Shown: piece after piece, positions 25,589 through 37,231 of the stretch
Numbering within the stretch: the first letter of the stretch is position 1
Layout: each line of letters starts with the position of its first letter
Source: Leptasterias polaris
Taxonomy: Eukaryota > Echinodermata > Asteroidea > Forcipulatida > Asteriidae
NCBI GenBank assembly: GCA_037783415.1
Contig: JAZGTN010000190.1
Location: forward strand, 496,001 to 560,000
Reading direction: 5' to 3'
DNA: 64,000 bases
Position numbers and translations under genes: made by a program
The notes under the pieces: model-generated
The model's database searches: none
What the model saw: the letters and a program-made list of their open reading frames with translations, nothing else
Told to the model about the DNA's origin: nothing

Positions 25589-25753
25589 AAATATCGACAT
25601 GTTGCATATCGACAAGTTGTGAGGTGGTGCTGGGGTTATCTTAGGCGTTTCAATCGAGTACCTCTACCCTCCTGTGTCATGGAGGTAATCCGTGGGACCT
25701 ACCCAAAACCTAATGGACAGTATAATAGATTTTTATATCCACCACAGGACTAG
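25589..25753 (+). pseudogene. P2X7-C-terminal-like protein, last exon
   Basis: Follows a strong acceptor (TTTTTTCTTTACAG). It reads KYRHVAYRQVVRWCWGYL, then RVPLPSCVMEVIRGTYP and GQYNRFLYP, and ends at TAG 25751. This is the usual C-terminus of P2RX7_C domain proteins (AYRQ, W.G.LG, P.C....IR..FP, G.Y.G), and the exon itself is intact. The frame of the preceding exon cannot be reconciled with it without correcting an indel, so the gene as a whole looks inactive. Confidence 0.7.
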
Positions 25754-26979
25754 GCCAAATTGTATACATGTAATTGTGTGCATAATGGTCTGTCATCATG
25801 AAGCCACAGTTGAGGGGAGGGGGGGGGGGGGGGGGGGGGGATCACTTTTAATAATAAATTTGTAATGGTATTTTTTTATGTAAGAAATAATGTAACATGA
25901 TTTTGCAAGATGGGATATGGCCATCAACATTTTTTTCTCAAGTGCTTTTTGTTTTATTTTAATTTGAATTTTTGCAGCAATGGTTTTTGTGACAAAATCA
26001 ACCACTCTGGTTTAGCTGTTTAAGTGCACATGTTTGAATGTGAATATGCAAACCAACAAACAACCTTATTTTTAATTTTCTTTTAATAAACAGCATTAAA
26101 TGTTTTTACATTAGCAGTTGGGTTTATGGGTTCAAAACACAATTTTAAAAGCCTTTTTTAAAATGTAATAATAGAGTAATACAAAAAATACATACTTGAA
26201 TAAAACTTGCCACTTTATTGTTTTACTATGAAGGTTACACCGCAGACTTCATGTAGGCCTTACTGTTCATTACAATCTTCACTTTAGAACCTCAAATCAC
26301 ACCAATTTCAACTTCCCTTCTGTCATACATTGTAATTTTCAGTTTGAATTATTTTGTACCCAGGGTCTTCATTGTTGCAAATAAGACCATGTCACCTTTG
26401 ACATGACAAAGAGCCCCCACAGTTCAATTACTGGCAGGTAGTTGGTGTATACATGTACAAGCAATGGAAACAAAATCCCAATGACTTTTTGCAGTTGGCA
26501 GTTTTTATTTTTTATTGTTTCTTGACATATCAGCAAAGAATCTCGCTTGCAGAAAGTGGCCAGGTATACGTGTATATAAATGTACATGGCATGGTCTATA
26601 ATATGGGTGGAGTACATGTATTTTCACTTGCCAAAAAATGAATACTCCAAGTAAAAATTAATTAAAGTTAACACATTTGTAGAAAGTGTGTAAAATTTGT
26701 GTATTATCATTGTTCAAAAATGTATAAAAAGAGTGGACAGGAATCAACTTCCAAGATAAGGCAAATAAATTGTCAAAAACAGAAATAAATGAAACCTGTA
26801 TTATTAGTCATGTTATTCAGCAACAAATTAATTTATTACACCCCCCTGTCTCTCCCAAACCCCATTCTTTTCCTCCTTCTCTAGCATCAGATTCTTCCAG
26901 CACATTTGTTAAAAATAGTACCAGAAAAATACATGTTAAAAAGGTTACAAAGAGACAGTAAAAATTAAAGTAAACAACG
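25754..26979. other. no gene recognised; G22 tract
   Basis: Follows the last P2X7-like exon and may include its 3' UTR. It contains 22 consecutive G at 25819-25840. The rest is AT-rich and unrecognised. Confidence 0.45.
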
Positions 26980-27202
26980 ATTAACCCGTTGCTTTTCACT
27001 AAGAAAGATGAGCACCCAGTTTGCTGAAGTGTACAGTTTGTTCAGAGTGTGCTTCTTAAACATATGATAAAATAAAACAATGCTGTATTATCCCTTTGAA
27101 TGAAGCACTAACTTTCCGTAGAATATTGAGAAACCTTGATGCAACAGGCTAGGCAGTCTTGCCTTTACAAATTCAGGAGCACAAAAGTATTCTAATATAA
27201 CA
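26980..27202. repeat. inverted repeat, left arm (partner 30855-31079)
   Basis: Begins ATTAACCCGTTGC and matches the reverse complement of 30855-31079 along about 223 bp with few changes. The arms enclose about 3.65 kb. It could be the terminal repeat of a decayed DNA transposon or two copies of one repeat in opposite orientation. I see no transposase and no convincing target duplication. Confidence 0.85.
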
Positions 27203-28162
27203 AGCTACAAACATTCCTGGTACTAAATTAAACACACACACAATTACTCATTGTATTACATTTTCCGACCAACTGTATGCCGGCATAACATGTGGAACGA
27301 CGTCATTATGACGTCATTTATCGCGCGTTTTTATCCATGTACAAAACACATGGGATAAAGGGAAAACAAATCCGTCTTCCAGAAACCTAATTTTTCATTT
27401 AAGCTCAAATTTAACGTCCTAGATTACACAAATGATTCTTAAAACAATAAAGGTTTTATTGAAGGTCAACTTAAAAACATCAGAATTAGATTTGTATTGT
27501 CGAAAGTTGTAAACTTCTTAATTCTACCAAGTCTTTAACCTAGTTATGACCAATGTTATTGCATTTCAACCATACTAACTTTAGACATGTTCCTTGGTAT
27601 AAGGGTAGTTTGTTCAAATTGTTATGTATTAACTTGTGAGTTATGTTTTTTGATAAGGAGGTTAGTTCGCTCAGTTTTATAGTCAGTTTTAGAATGAAGG
27701 TTATAGTTTTTGATAGGTGTAATCTATGATCATGCTTCATGTAACTGTTATAGCGCCACCATGTGTTGAGACTCGACTACCAATGTCACATGTACTGAGT
27801 TGTTGAATAAAGTAGCCATCTTAAGCTTATGCTTAGTGCACATCATTGTCTCCAACATTACAATTCTTACAATAGGCACATTTAAATTCAAAATAAGAGC
27901 ATGTCAAAGGTGAAGGGTCTTCTATCTAAAAAATTAGACCAACGTTAAAGGTATGAAGTACTTATTCAAAGCAATAATACACGGAACAGCTTTGTGTTTG
28001 TTCACAAACACCTAATGGCTAGTTTGTTTTTGTTTCATCAATCACAATGTTACCACCCTTCCAAATGTATTGCGTTTGTGTATGTAAACAATAGCCCCAA
28101 ACAAAACTTTTTAATCCTGTGGCCTGCAGAGAGGGCACTACGAGGGCGCTATTTAAGGTCAA
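27203..28162. other. no gene recognised; LTR-like stretch
   Basis: The stretch 27748-27862 starts TGTTATAGCGCC, has AATAAA and ends ATTACA, resembling a small LTR. No partner, primer site or target duplication is visible. The rest is unassigned. Confidence 0.3.
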
Positions 28163-28243
28163 TGCACTTTTACTAATAAATGCATTGTTTTAACAGAATG
28201 ATAGAAATTGACTCCAACTATCGCCTTCATTTTCCTTGCCACA
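28163..28243 (+). repeat. 81-bp direct repeat, first copy
   Basis: Begins TGCACTTTTACTAATAAATG and ends CCTTGCCACA. The same 81 bp, with one or two changes, lie at 29290-29370. TG...CA ends and an internal AATAAA suggest very short LTRs, but the flanks show no target duplication. Confidence 0.8.
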
Positions 28244-29289
28244 GGTATGTTGACAACTTTTTTATTATAATTACTATTATTGTTTGGGTATATCAATTAC
28301 TTATCAGGCTAAATTGAGGTACTTACACTGAGGATGTTTATGATGGAGACGGATTTATAATGGACTTTTCTCTTTTAATCCAAGTTGTACAAATGGGTAT
28401 AGGGAAAGTGTGTACAAGATTTACCTCATGTAAAGTTAGATTGGAGGTTTTGCAAAAGGAAATCACAAGGGTAAAAACTACCAATTGTGAAGATGCATGG
28501 ATTCTATGGAGGAAAGTCCTCTCAGGATTTATGGCAAAGAGTAGTGATTTAGGTAATGCTATCATAGAAGAGATTTATAGAGGATTTTCAAACTAGTTTT
28601 GACATGAGCTCATTGAAACAATCTGAGGCGAGATAAAATTAAAACTAAGTCTTTGTTGTTTTAGTACAATTATGGACGAATTAATTAGTCTAAAATGAAG
28701 TTATAGTTCAGGAGTAAATACATATGTTATTCCTTTAAAAGAATGGAAGGTTTAATTTCATAGATTGGATCCTTGAATATCAAGTAGAGTTGATCAGTCA
28801 TGTAATTGTAAATAGAGTGGTGCACATGAAAACAGTACCTGGTTCAAACTTCAGTCATGTGCTAGTAAAATAGTCAGAATGCATTTGAGATGGATACAAT
28901 TAGAGATTTGGATATTCAAGATACTAAAAGACTTGTTGTTCATGCAGTTAACAATTTATAAAGAGAGATTTGTGTATTCCATACCCCTGTGGTAAAAAGG
29001 CCACACAAGTTTAAAGTTATGTTTCTCTTGTGCTGTTAGTAGTTAAATACAGATTTTCCAAGTTTGGTTATAATATTTTGTCAAGGTTGAACACTAGTGA
29101 AATGTTACTGTCTGCTAGTCATTTGAAGTATTCTTAACCCGTATACGTAGTTTTCATTTATGAATATGATTATCAAAATGATATTTGATTGCGGATATAT
29201 GCGAGAGCTCCCTAGGTTAAGGAAAGCAGAATGTTCAACTTATGTAAATAATACTGGTTTTCTTTTGTAATAGTTAAGCGTTTGTATTA
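28244..29289. other. interior between 81-bp repeats; no recognised gene
   Basis: Contains an open frame on each strand over 28338-28596 (75-78 codons) with no family resemblance. No protease, reverse transcriptase or transposase motif is visible. Confidence 0.35.
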
Positions 29290-29370
29290 TGCACTTTTAC
29301 TAATAAATGCATTGTTTTAACAGAAAGATAGAAATTGACTCCAACTATCGCCTTCATTTTCCTTGCCACA
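29290..29370 (+). repeat. 81-bp direct repeat, second copy
   Basis: Same as 28163-28243. It is followed by GGTTTACCTCGAGACC, unlike the sequence after copy one. Confidence 0.8.
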
Positions 29371-30153
29371 GGTTTACCTCGAGACCCTGGTAACAACAAT
29401 TTGTTAATGATTTTGTTACACAATCGAAACCATGTTTTTGATTTTAACATTTTGTTTATTTTTGTAAAGACAATATTAATAAGCAAGGTTAAATCTGAAA
29501 GACTGGTATTTTTAAATATTTTTTAGAGAACAAATATTTCATTTGCATCACCGAAGGATCAACGTAGCCCTAAAAACTTTCTTATCCCAATTGTTTTTTA
29601 CAATATTTCAAGAGAGATAATGCTTCTGCAAAGAGGAAAGTCTTAATGTTAGGGTCATATGCTACATTAAAAACCAAAAAACTTGACAAGTAGCAGTAAC
29701 AGCCGTCAGTATATAATGTTGGCAGCAATCCCATAACCCTGCGTCAAAAATCGAGACGGTCGCGGTAGGCACTTTTTTTTTTTTAACATGACCTTTTGAA
29801 ATTTGCCGGCGACAGTCCCCATTGACATGTCCACACAGAAAAAAACATACGATGTACACACCAATTTAAACACTTGCATATTTTTCGCCTTTGTGTTTTG
29901 TACACGGACCTTAAATTGTATTTATATAAAAGGTCTGCAGCCAACATAATGTATAGACCAATCATCAGGCTACTAAAACGTCTTTCTAGCATTGGAATTG
30001 CCATGGGATTACCTCCAAAACATGCTTAATTGCCCTTCTAATTAAAAGTGCCTTCCGATGAGGCGAAAGTCACCAGAGAGCGTTTTAATGGGGCCCTTGA
30101 GATCGGACCCAGGGTTAATGAACACTTTGTTTGGTGAGTGCTACCTCACTTAA
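29371..30153. other. no gene recognised
   Basis: AT-rich sequence with chance ORFs only, ending at the TTAA that borders the next MITE. Confidence 0.4.
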
Positions 30154-30538
30154 CATTTTTGTGTACGTTTGGTATTGACTTTGAAAATTAATGGCAATGC
30201 ACATTACGTGGTATGAAGCAGAGCAGATTTCTGTAGTAGAAAGCATTTGGAGAATCATTTCACTTGGAAGTAATGTGGTTTTTACCCAAACAAATCATAT
30301 TTTATGCCACAAAATTGGAATCTGCGAATCGTTTATGTCAGTAACGTTTCTCAGATTGTGTTTTCCTTGGTAATATTCTTTCTGTGTGGACATACTCGCT
30401 CCGGTTTTTCGACGATATCTCAAAAACACAAGCTCCATTTGAAATGAAATGTTTACAGGTTAGTTTTCCTGTATATATCAACAATTTTATATTTTTAAAA
30501 CAATCAAACGGTTCCAAAAACCAAAGGTATACTTTGCC
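30154..30538. mobile_element. TTAA-flanked MITE, second family
   Basis: TTAA at 30150 and at 30539. The inner ends are TGTACGTTTGG and CCAAAGGTATACTTTGCC, imperfect inverted repeats. The interior has GAAGTAATGTGG and GTGTGGACATACTCGCTCCGG, shared with copies near 43.2, 46.8, 57.8 and 63.1 kb. Non-coding. Confidence 0.75.
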
Positions 30539-30854
30539 TTAAAATGCTACTGAAGACGAAGCTAAAGCTTTTTACCATTCTGGTCATAACTCGTTGCCAC
30601 CACCCAACCCCCCCCCCATCCCTCGATCAATGTTGACTCTCATTTCGCGGTCCGCACTCAAGCCGGGCTGGTTTTAATGTTATTACTATGTTAACATTTT
30701 AAAAAGGCAGCTTAAATCACCAATTAAAATGAATCAATTACAAAACTGTACCATATCATATAATACACATGTTCCGTTGCAAATGATATTGGTTGTTTGT
30801 AGAGAGGGAAGAGTGAAACGATACATGTAGCCGAGTGCAAGCATTCCAATATAT

Positions 30855-31079
30855 GTTATCTTAGAACACTTTTGTGCTCCTGAATTTGTAAAGGCAAGAC
30901 TGCCTAGCCTGTTGCATTAAGGTTTCTCAATATTATACGGAAAGTTAGTGCTTCATTCAAAGGGATAATACAGCATTGTTTTGTTTTATCATATTATTTT
31001 TAAGAAGCACACCCTGACCAAACTGTGAAATTCAGCAAACTGGGTGCTCATCTTTCTTAGTGAAAAGCAACGAGTTAAT
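30855..31079. repeat. inverted repeat, right arm (partner 26980-27202)
   Basis: Reverse complement of the left arm, ending AAGCAACGAGTTAAT. Confidence 0.85.
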
Positions 31080-31451
31080 GTTTTATTTTTTGTTTGAAAT
31101 TTTGTTCATTTTATTTTCGGGTTGATTGCTTCTTTGATTTATAGGGTATTTATTATTTTAATCGTCATTTTCTTAACTTCAGGAGTATTCAAAATCCATT
31201 TAAAATTTCTCTGCAGGATTGAATTTGATATGAACTTGATAACATGTAGGCTTCCAGACGGATTCAAATATGGCTGTTTTCTTATTTTGTTGATGTATCC
31301 ATGTATTTGTCAATGAAAATGATGTGCTTTGTTTTAGTATATGTCTGCTCAATCATCCGCATGTTTTTTGTACAATAAGTCGAGCCTGCAAAAGACTAGG
31401 GCTGGTGTGTTTTAATGCCCATCTATTTCTGTATTTTCCATGAGTTCTTAA
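31080..31451. other. no gene recognised
   Basis: AT-rich spacer up to the truncated LINE, whose 5' break lies at about 31430-31450. Confidence 0.4.
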
Positions 31452-31881
31452 CTCCACTGGCTCCCGATCAAACTGCGTATCGTCTACAAGTTAAATCTTC
31501 TCACTTCCAAAGCTCTTCATGGCCTATCTCATGACTATATATCTGATCTTCTCCATACATATATTCATGTTCGTCCTCTCCGATCTGCTGGCCAATCCCT
31601 ACTCACGCAAACTACTTTTTCCACTAAATTTTATGGTCAAAGAGCCTTCAACTTCATTGCACCTTCATTATGGAATGACTTGCCTCTTCATATTCGCCAA
31701 CCTGGCTCTCTTCAGATTTTTAAGGGACTTCTAAAAACTCATTTGTTTGAATTTAATTTTGTTTAACTTGCTTTTTAAATATATTAATTTTATTGTTTTT
31801 GTTTTGTGTTGCGCATAGAGGCTTCAGCATTATGCGCTATATAAATTTATCGTATTATTATTACTATTATTATTATTATTA
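31452..31881 (+). mobile_element. 5'-truncated CR1/L2-like LINE (C-terminus and tail)
   Basis: A frame without ATG (31452-31766, TAA) reads LHWLPIKLRIVYKLNLLT, KALHGLSHDYISDLL, RAFNFIAPSLWNDLPLHIR, FKGLLKTHLF. This is the well-known C-terminal region of L2/CR1 LINE proteins and it is uninterrupted over 104 residues. The 3' UTR ends GCGCTATATAAATTTATCG plus TTATTATTATT (to 31881). The tail word GCGCTATATAA is the same one that ends the SINEs at 5.5 and 24 kb. Confidence 0.85.
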
Positions 31882-33114
31882 GCTAATTTTCATGAAAATT
31901 CCCACAATTAGTCCAAATTTTACTACAATCTACACATAATGCAATAAGTTTGCTATGAAACCAATTGAAGTTTACATAATTTTTACACTCAAAGGTTGTT
32001 TCCGTTGAGATATTAATTTTCCTAAATAAATAAAAAAAAATGGGAGAATTCAAAAAAAAAATAAACTGTAGCCGCCAGCTTTGGCGGATTAGTGGTCATA
32101 TTCAATTGGGTTTACAGGAGGCACTTTGATGAACACGTGATATTCTTAATTCAAACTTGGCCTAAAGATATAGAAATGCCAAAATGTAGCTGTCACCAAA
32201 TTTCAAAACTGAAATAAAATTTGAAAAATGGCAGCCAGCTTGTAATGTTTTCAGTTGCCATGACCGAGCGTGGTGCATATAACAACACAAAATATTTCCA
32301 CTACGGAAAGTTGCCCAAAATAGACTGTTGATGTTTTCCCTGGAAAACCGCGGCAGCATTTATTTAAGTGGTTCGGTTATGATGGACAAGAAGAGTTTTA
32401 GTTTGTTATCACAGAAACCAAATTGTTAAGGCAAATTACTGCCGAGCCTGTCACATCAAGGTTAGTCAGTAGTATACTGACAGATCAAAGGGGTACGATA
32501 CAATTGGTGTGGGAGATATTAGTAAAATTCATCCACACAATTTATTCTATATTTTTCAATTCCTAACCCGTATTTTTGTCTTTAACTTAGAACTGTTGAT
32601 TTGTGTTTTACCCAACATGAGGGCGCTCTGCATCCAGGCTGCAGAGAGATAATTTCTCTCCTGATTTAAAATGTTTGTGTCCGTTTTTATCACCTCTTGT
32701 GTTTGCCATCCACCTACCATTTTACTACCATTTGAGAGTTAACCCTTATTGACTTTCCTTTTGGTAATGTTGTGCTGTTTTTAACCTTTGGATCGAGTAT
32801 GTTGATGGAGTTTGTTATGGTGATTACATGCTGCAGTCGGCCATTGAAATCCTGAACATTGTACAGTGTAAGTACTGCATCAATATACTGGGTATCATCA
32901 ACTTCATGCCCCTGGTTTTGGGGCTCCTTGCTCACTGCTGGCAAGACAGGCAAGGATGTATTTCTGATGAACTGTTTATCAATGACAACATGAACTTGTA
33001 TACTATTACTACTAGTAGTCTATCTACATTGCTTGACTACACACGTATGTGCAGAGACGGGGTTATGGGCGCCCAATATGTAGATACTCCAACTCCATAA
33101 GCACTCTGCAGATT
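31882..33114. other. no gene recognised
   Basis: AT-rich; small hairpins only (for example near 32070-32090 and 32630-32660). The open frames near 32714-33100 are unassigned; the last part may be upstream sequence of the LINE fragment that follows. Confidence 0.4.
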
Positions 33115-33324
33115 ATGAATTTGAATGATAATTGTGTCTTACATGTATCTACACCATTTCAACTTTCGTGGAGAATTCTACTTGGTGGCGACATCAGTGT
33201 GAACCCAAGGCCTGTTAAAAATCCATGTGATGCTTGCACCAAACCAGTGAGGAAAAATCAGTTGAGCATTCCATGTGATAACTGTAATATCAGACGCCAT
33301 TTGCGTTGCTTAAGGACCCAGTAG
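33115..33324 (+). pseudogene. LINE ORF N-terminal fragment with 2A-like motif and zinc finger
   Basis: The frame reads ILLGGDISVNPRP, followed at once by NPCDACTKPVRKNQLSIPCDNC and RRHLRC. The first segment lines up with the D(V/I)ExNPGP ribosome-skipping (2A) signature known at the N-terminus of some sea-urchin non-LTR retrotransposons; here Glu is Ser and the last Gly is Arg, so skipping is unlikely. The second is the PHD/RING-like zinc finger (CX2C, CX2C, HX2C spacing) that commonly follows. The fragment stops at the edge of the large inverted repeat (33311), so it was cut by that rearrangement or insertion. Confidence 0.7.
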
Positions 33325-33964
33325 TTTTTTTACAACGGAGTTGACAAGTGTAACTATTATTTTTAAAGTTTTGATACCAAGGATCTTCATCCAATTTGGA
33401 AGGGTACTATTTATTGTCTTAGGCAGTGTTTTAGCCACGGCGGTCGGACTCCAGCTAGCCAGCTCTTAGCTAAAGTTTACAGGCCACCAGCCGACACAAC
33501 AAACATCAGCGAAAAGACATAAGACACCAAGAAAAATGCGTGTTTCTATATGAAAGTACTTATTGTTCTCACCTAGTTGGTCTATCCATTGCCCTAAAAT
33601 TGCACCAAAACGTCATTTTAAAACAACAACGCAGGTAAAAGTCAAAATGTGTGCACTGCCATGCATTATATTGCACTTGGTCAACAAGACGGGCTGGGTT
33701 AGCCATACATTTGCTAGTGCAGTCAGTCTAGCCTAGCTTTTGGCCCCACCAATTTTTTTGCAACATAATTTATTTTACTTCAAAGAATCTCAAAGATCCC
33801 CCCTTTTGGTCTACTTAAATATAATCAAAGGAAATGGTCCAAGGAAACTCGTCAATCTCATGCCTTTAAATTTGTCAACATTTCTATGTTTTCGAAGTCC
33901 CGAGTCTTTGACTCATAAATGTTGCGATGGACTAATTTTAATTTTGCAGTGACTAGTCTATGTT
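33311..33964. repeat. large inverted repeat, left arm (partner 38155-38845)
   Basis: Begins TAAGGACCCAGTAG and matches the reverse complement of 38155-38845 over about 650 bp, with two short deletions relative to the partner (one in a GC-rich CCGGCCGG patch present only on the right). The arms enclose 4.2 kb, making a 5.5-kb palindromic region. Confidence 0.9.
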
Positions 33965-34429
33965 AGTTAACATAGTAGCCGAGTGCAAGCATACCAATAC
34001 CACCAAAAAAAGTTCGATGGTATTCGATATAAGCATCATACAGAGAAATTTTTTCAATGGATATGCCAGGAAATTAATAAGACCGAAAGTCAGTCATAAT
34101 ATTCAAAAATCTTACAATTTCGTCAGTTATAAATAGTTTCTCCTTGACGAGTGAGAAAAGCTTTATAAAAACAGTAACAACAAGTATTTCTCAATTTAAA
34201 TATTGTCTCCGTAACCACTACCTCACTAGTGACTCGTAATTTGGAGTTATGGTATTTATATTTTCTTTACCATCTTATACCATGTGCAGCACGTAGCCGT
34301 TATTGGATTATTAATCAGGTGATCGTGCAATATAATTATGTGCACGAACACCTCTTGATTTTTATTTATTTTTGTCTTCTCCATCTTCTTCTTCCTTTTT
34401 CTTCCACGGAACTCCTATCAGCAGTATAA

Positions 34430-34862
34430 CTCAATATTGAAACAAAATTGAACCTTGAAACTCATCAGACATTTTAACCTCAATATGAAGACGGCACAGT
34501 GTTCATGACGTCATGATGACGTCATCAGGTGTCGAATTACAAGATTGTTAACGTTGAAAAATGATAATTTGCTGTTCACATAATGTATCTCACATAATGT
34601 GAAGGCTATGATCTTCATAATTTGGCTTATGATAGTTCAAGACTGGGGCAAACAACAAAATTGTATGACCTTTACTTCTGATCGCACCGGAAGGTAAAAA
34701 TTTGCCTTTGTGTTTTTCTTTAAAAAAGGTTGTTCGATAACTCCAGATTGAGATTGAATTGAACATTGAAACTCATCAGACAACTGAACCTTAATATCAA
34801 GATGACACACACTTGATGACGTCATCGGGTATCAAATGACATTAATTTAAACTTTAATACTT
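34430..34862. repeat. duplicated block with TGACGTCA words
   Basis: The stretch 34430-34550 and the stretch 34735-34850 share AACTCATCAGACA, AATAT.AAGA and TGATGACGTCATC.GGT. The second leads into the tandem array. Confidence 0.65.
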
Positions 34863-35842
34863 GAAAAAATCATAACTCATGAACCTCTGAATGGATTTTT
34901 ACAATCTACACATCATCAGAAAGGTCGTTAAAAGTTCGACAAACGCTACACAGAACCTAACCCCTTTGACCCTGACTTCGGAAGTTGAAAATTTCATAAT
35001 ATATTATATTAGTCATATCTTAAAAACTACTGGTCATTTCAGCATAATGTTTGTATCAGGTTGTAGAACGTTAAGCCTGCTCAATTGTTTGCACAGATAT
35101 GACTTCATTTTGACTTTTACATCTGGTCGAAAAAGGACGATAAATCGCACGTATCAGTTGACCGTGAGGGTCAACCTCCTGTACACGTGCATCGCACGTG
35201 CGGTTTCGTTGATGTCCTATGTTAAATGCACGTGTGATTATTTTGGACGTAAATGTATTTGTTAGTGCTGTTTGGGACCATGCTGGAATACATTCCGCAT
35301 CCATTGGTGTTAGAACTTATATTGCACCCCAGCGGACATCCAATATTTGAAAATTTCGTAACTCCTGAATCACACATTGGTTTTTAACAATTCATACATT
35401 ATCTGAAAGGTCTTATTAGACTTATCACGTGCTACACAATAATTATGTGACCCCGTTTGACTTTGACTTCCGGTTAAAGTTGGAAATTAATATTTAATGT
35501 TTCAAAAATCAAAAATCCTTAACCACATGTTTGATTTTTATCATCTTTACGTCATAAGAAAGGACTCAATAGACTCCACCAACGCTACCAAGTGTGACCT
35601 CATTTGACATTGCCTTCCGGTTCAAAAAGGAAGTTGAAACTTTATATTTCAAAAACTCATAACTTATGAGCCACATATTGGATGTTTAAAATCCATCCAT
35701 CATCTAAAAAGGTCTTCATAAACTATATCACGCGCTTTGTGACCCCTTTTGACCTTGACTTCCGGTTCAAACCGGAAATTGACGTTTAAATTTAGAAAAA
35801 TTCATAACTCCTGAACCAGGCATTGGATTGATAAAGTATAAT
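34863..35842. repeat. about 146-154-bp tandem array
   Basis: Units start near 34863, 35347, 35501, 35647 and 35793. The shared words, in order, are CATAACTC.TGAACC, CATTGGATTTTTA, CATCATCTGAAAGGTC, CACGCTAC, GTGACCCC and TTGACTTCCGGTTCAAA. About 340 bp of unrelated sequence (35000-35340) separates the first unit from the rest. Confidence 0.8.
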
Positions 35843-36007
35843 GTCGTTACCTATTAATTTAATCACTCTCCACGAACACCTTGTTTTTGTAATTAACTAA
35901 AACTGAATCTCTTGTGTGATCAAGGGTCCCCATTTTGTGGGCCTACGCGCCGGTTCAGGGTTTTCTTTTTTGCACTACATTGTATTTTGATGTTTGCAAA
36001 ATAAAGG

Positions 36008-36253
36008 TGTTGTGGAGTTCATTGATATGTAAATGTTGTAACACCCCTCTTAGTAAATGTTGGTATCGCCTACATCTTTATAAGTGGTCACGCCCAGTTG
36101 GTTCGACTCAGTTGGCATCGGGGGCGTTGGACCGGACGAGTGTAACCATAGAACTTCAATAAAATGGTGTTAGTTTGTCGTTGCTAATTAATTGCTGAGG
36201 TTGCGTTTACTTATTTCCTATACGTGTTTCCGGTTTAAGTTGACGTTATAACA
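36008..36253 (+). repeat. LTR (forward), 246 bp
   Basis: TGTTGTGGAG...TTATAACA. It contains a TATA-like TTTATAAG and an AATAAA signal. Just inside is TGGTGGAAGATCCGGG, a possible primer-binding site starting with TGG. Confidence 0.9.
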
Positions 36254-36445
36254 AATGGTGGAAGATCCGGGTATATATATTGTGTCCAGCGCCCCTGCCG
36301 GCTGACCTTGCCGATTTCGGTAAGTAACTATTTCTTAAATGGCATCAATTTGATTTTAAATGGTTTGTGTGATATTGTATTGTTATTTTGGAATTTAGGT
36401 ATATTGTCTAGGTAGAAAATTTAACGTATTTCTTAAGTGTTATTT

Positions 36446-37231
36446 ATGGAAGACAAACCAGACATGACAAACAAATATGATATGTCCTCCACCGGAGTTA
36501 AATATTCTGGCAGTCCTAATGACGATATCGATGAATTTATGGCAAAATTCGAAACCATAGCAACTTTGAGAGATTTTACCGATGTTAAAAAGGTGTTGGC
36601 CGTGATTTCTCGGATTGATGGTCATGCCCGTATCTTTTTGGATACTGTTCCTAAAGAATTAAAAACTTCTGTTGAAGATATACAGAAAATTTTGAAAGAT
36701 CATTTTCAGGGCGATTCATGGGTGTGGCAGGTTGAAACAAAATTGCTTGAACGAAAACAGATACTTTCTGAATCATTGGATGATTATGCCACAGATGTTA
36801 TGCGCATGTGCCGACAGATCAAGAAATCAAGTGACGAATGCCTTTCTATATTTGTTCGTGGTTTGCTGCCGGAATTGCGAGCCTTTGTGTTTTCAAAGCA
36901 GCCCAAATCTTTTCACGATGCTTTAGACTACGCTAGGCTTGGTGTTTCCGTACAGCAAACCGCACAAGAGAGTACATGTAAGTCTAAACAATCTGTGCCT
37001 GAACGGAATGATCAAAATACCGGTGTCTTTGTAAACGCTATTCATGCATCATTAGATTCATTGAAAGACACGGTTAACTCTATGGCAGGTAGACTAGAGA
37101 GATTGGAACAGTGTGTAGAACTGGGACAACAAAAACAGTACCGTTCCAGTCAGTTGGGTGCTCGTGGGGATACTCGCTCTAATTATTCAACTTGCCATAG
37201 GTGTAGTCGTAAAGGCCACAAATGGAGGTAA
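36446..37231 (+). pseudogene. gag, truncated in its zinc knuckle
   Basis: I start at the ATG of MEDKPDMTNKYDM. The roughly 260-residue product has a retrotransposon gag core (DDIDEFMAKFETIA, VLAVISRIDGHAR, VWQVETKLLERKQ, FVRGLLPELRAFVF), then a helix-rich stretch (LDSLKDTVNSMAGRLERLEQ) that probably forms a coiled coil. It begins a CCHC knuckle, CHRCSRKGHKW, but the final Cys is lost where the sequence jumps out of frame into integrase DNA (37225). Gag packages element RNA; this one would lack its complete nucleic-acid-binding knuckle. Confidence 0.85.

Noticed and set aside
27748..27862. solo LTR
   Set aside because: TG...CA-like ends and AATAAA, but no target duplication and no second copy in the window.
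28338..28596. paired 75-78-codon genes on opposite strands
   Set aside because: Mutual shadows with no family resemblance; one is chance, probably both.
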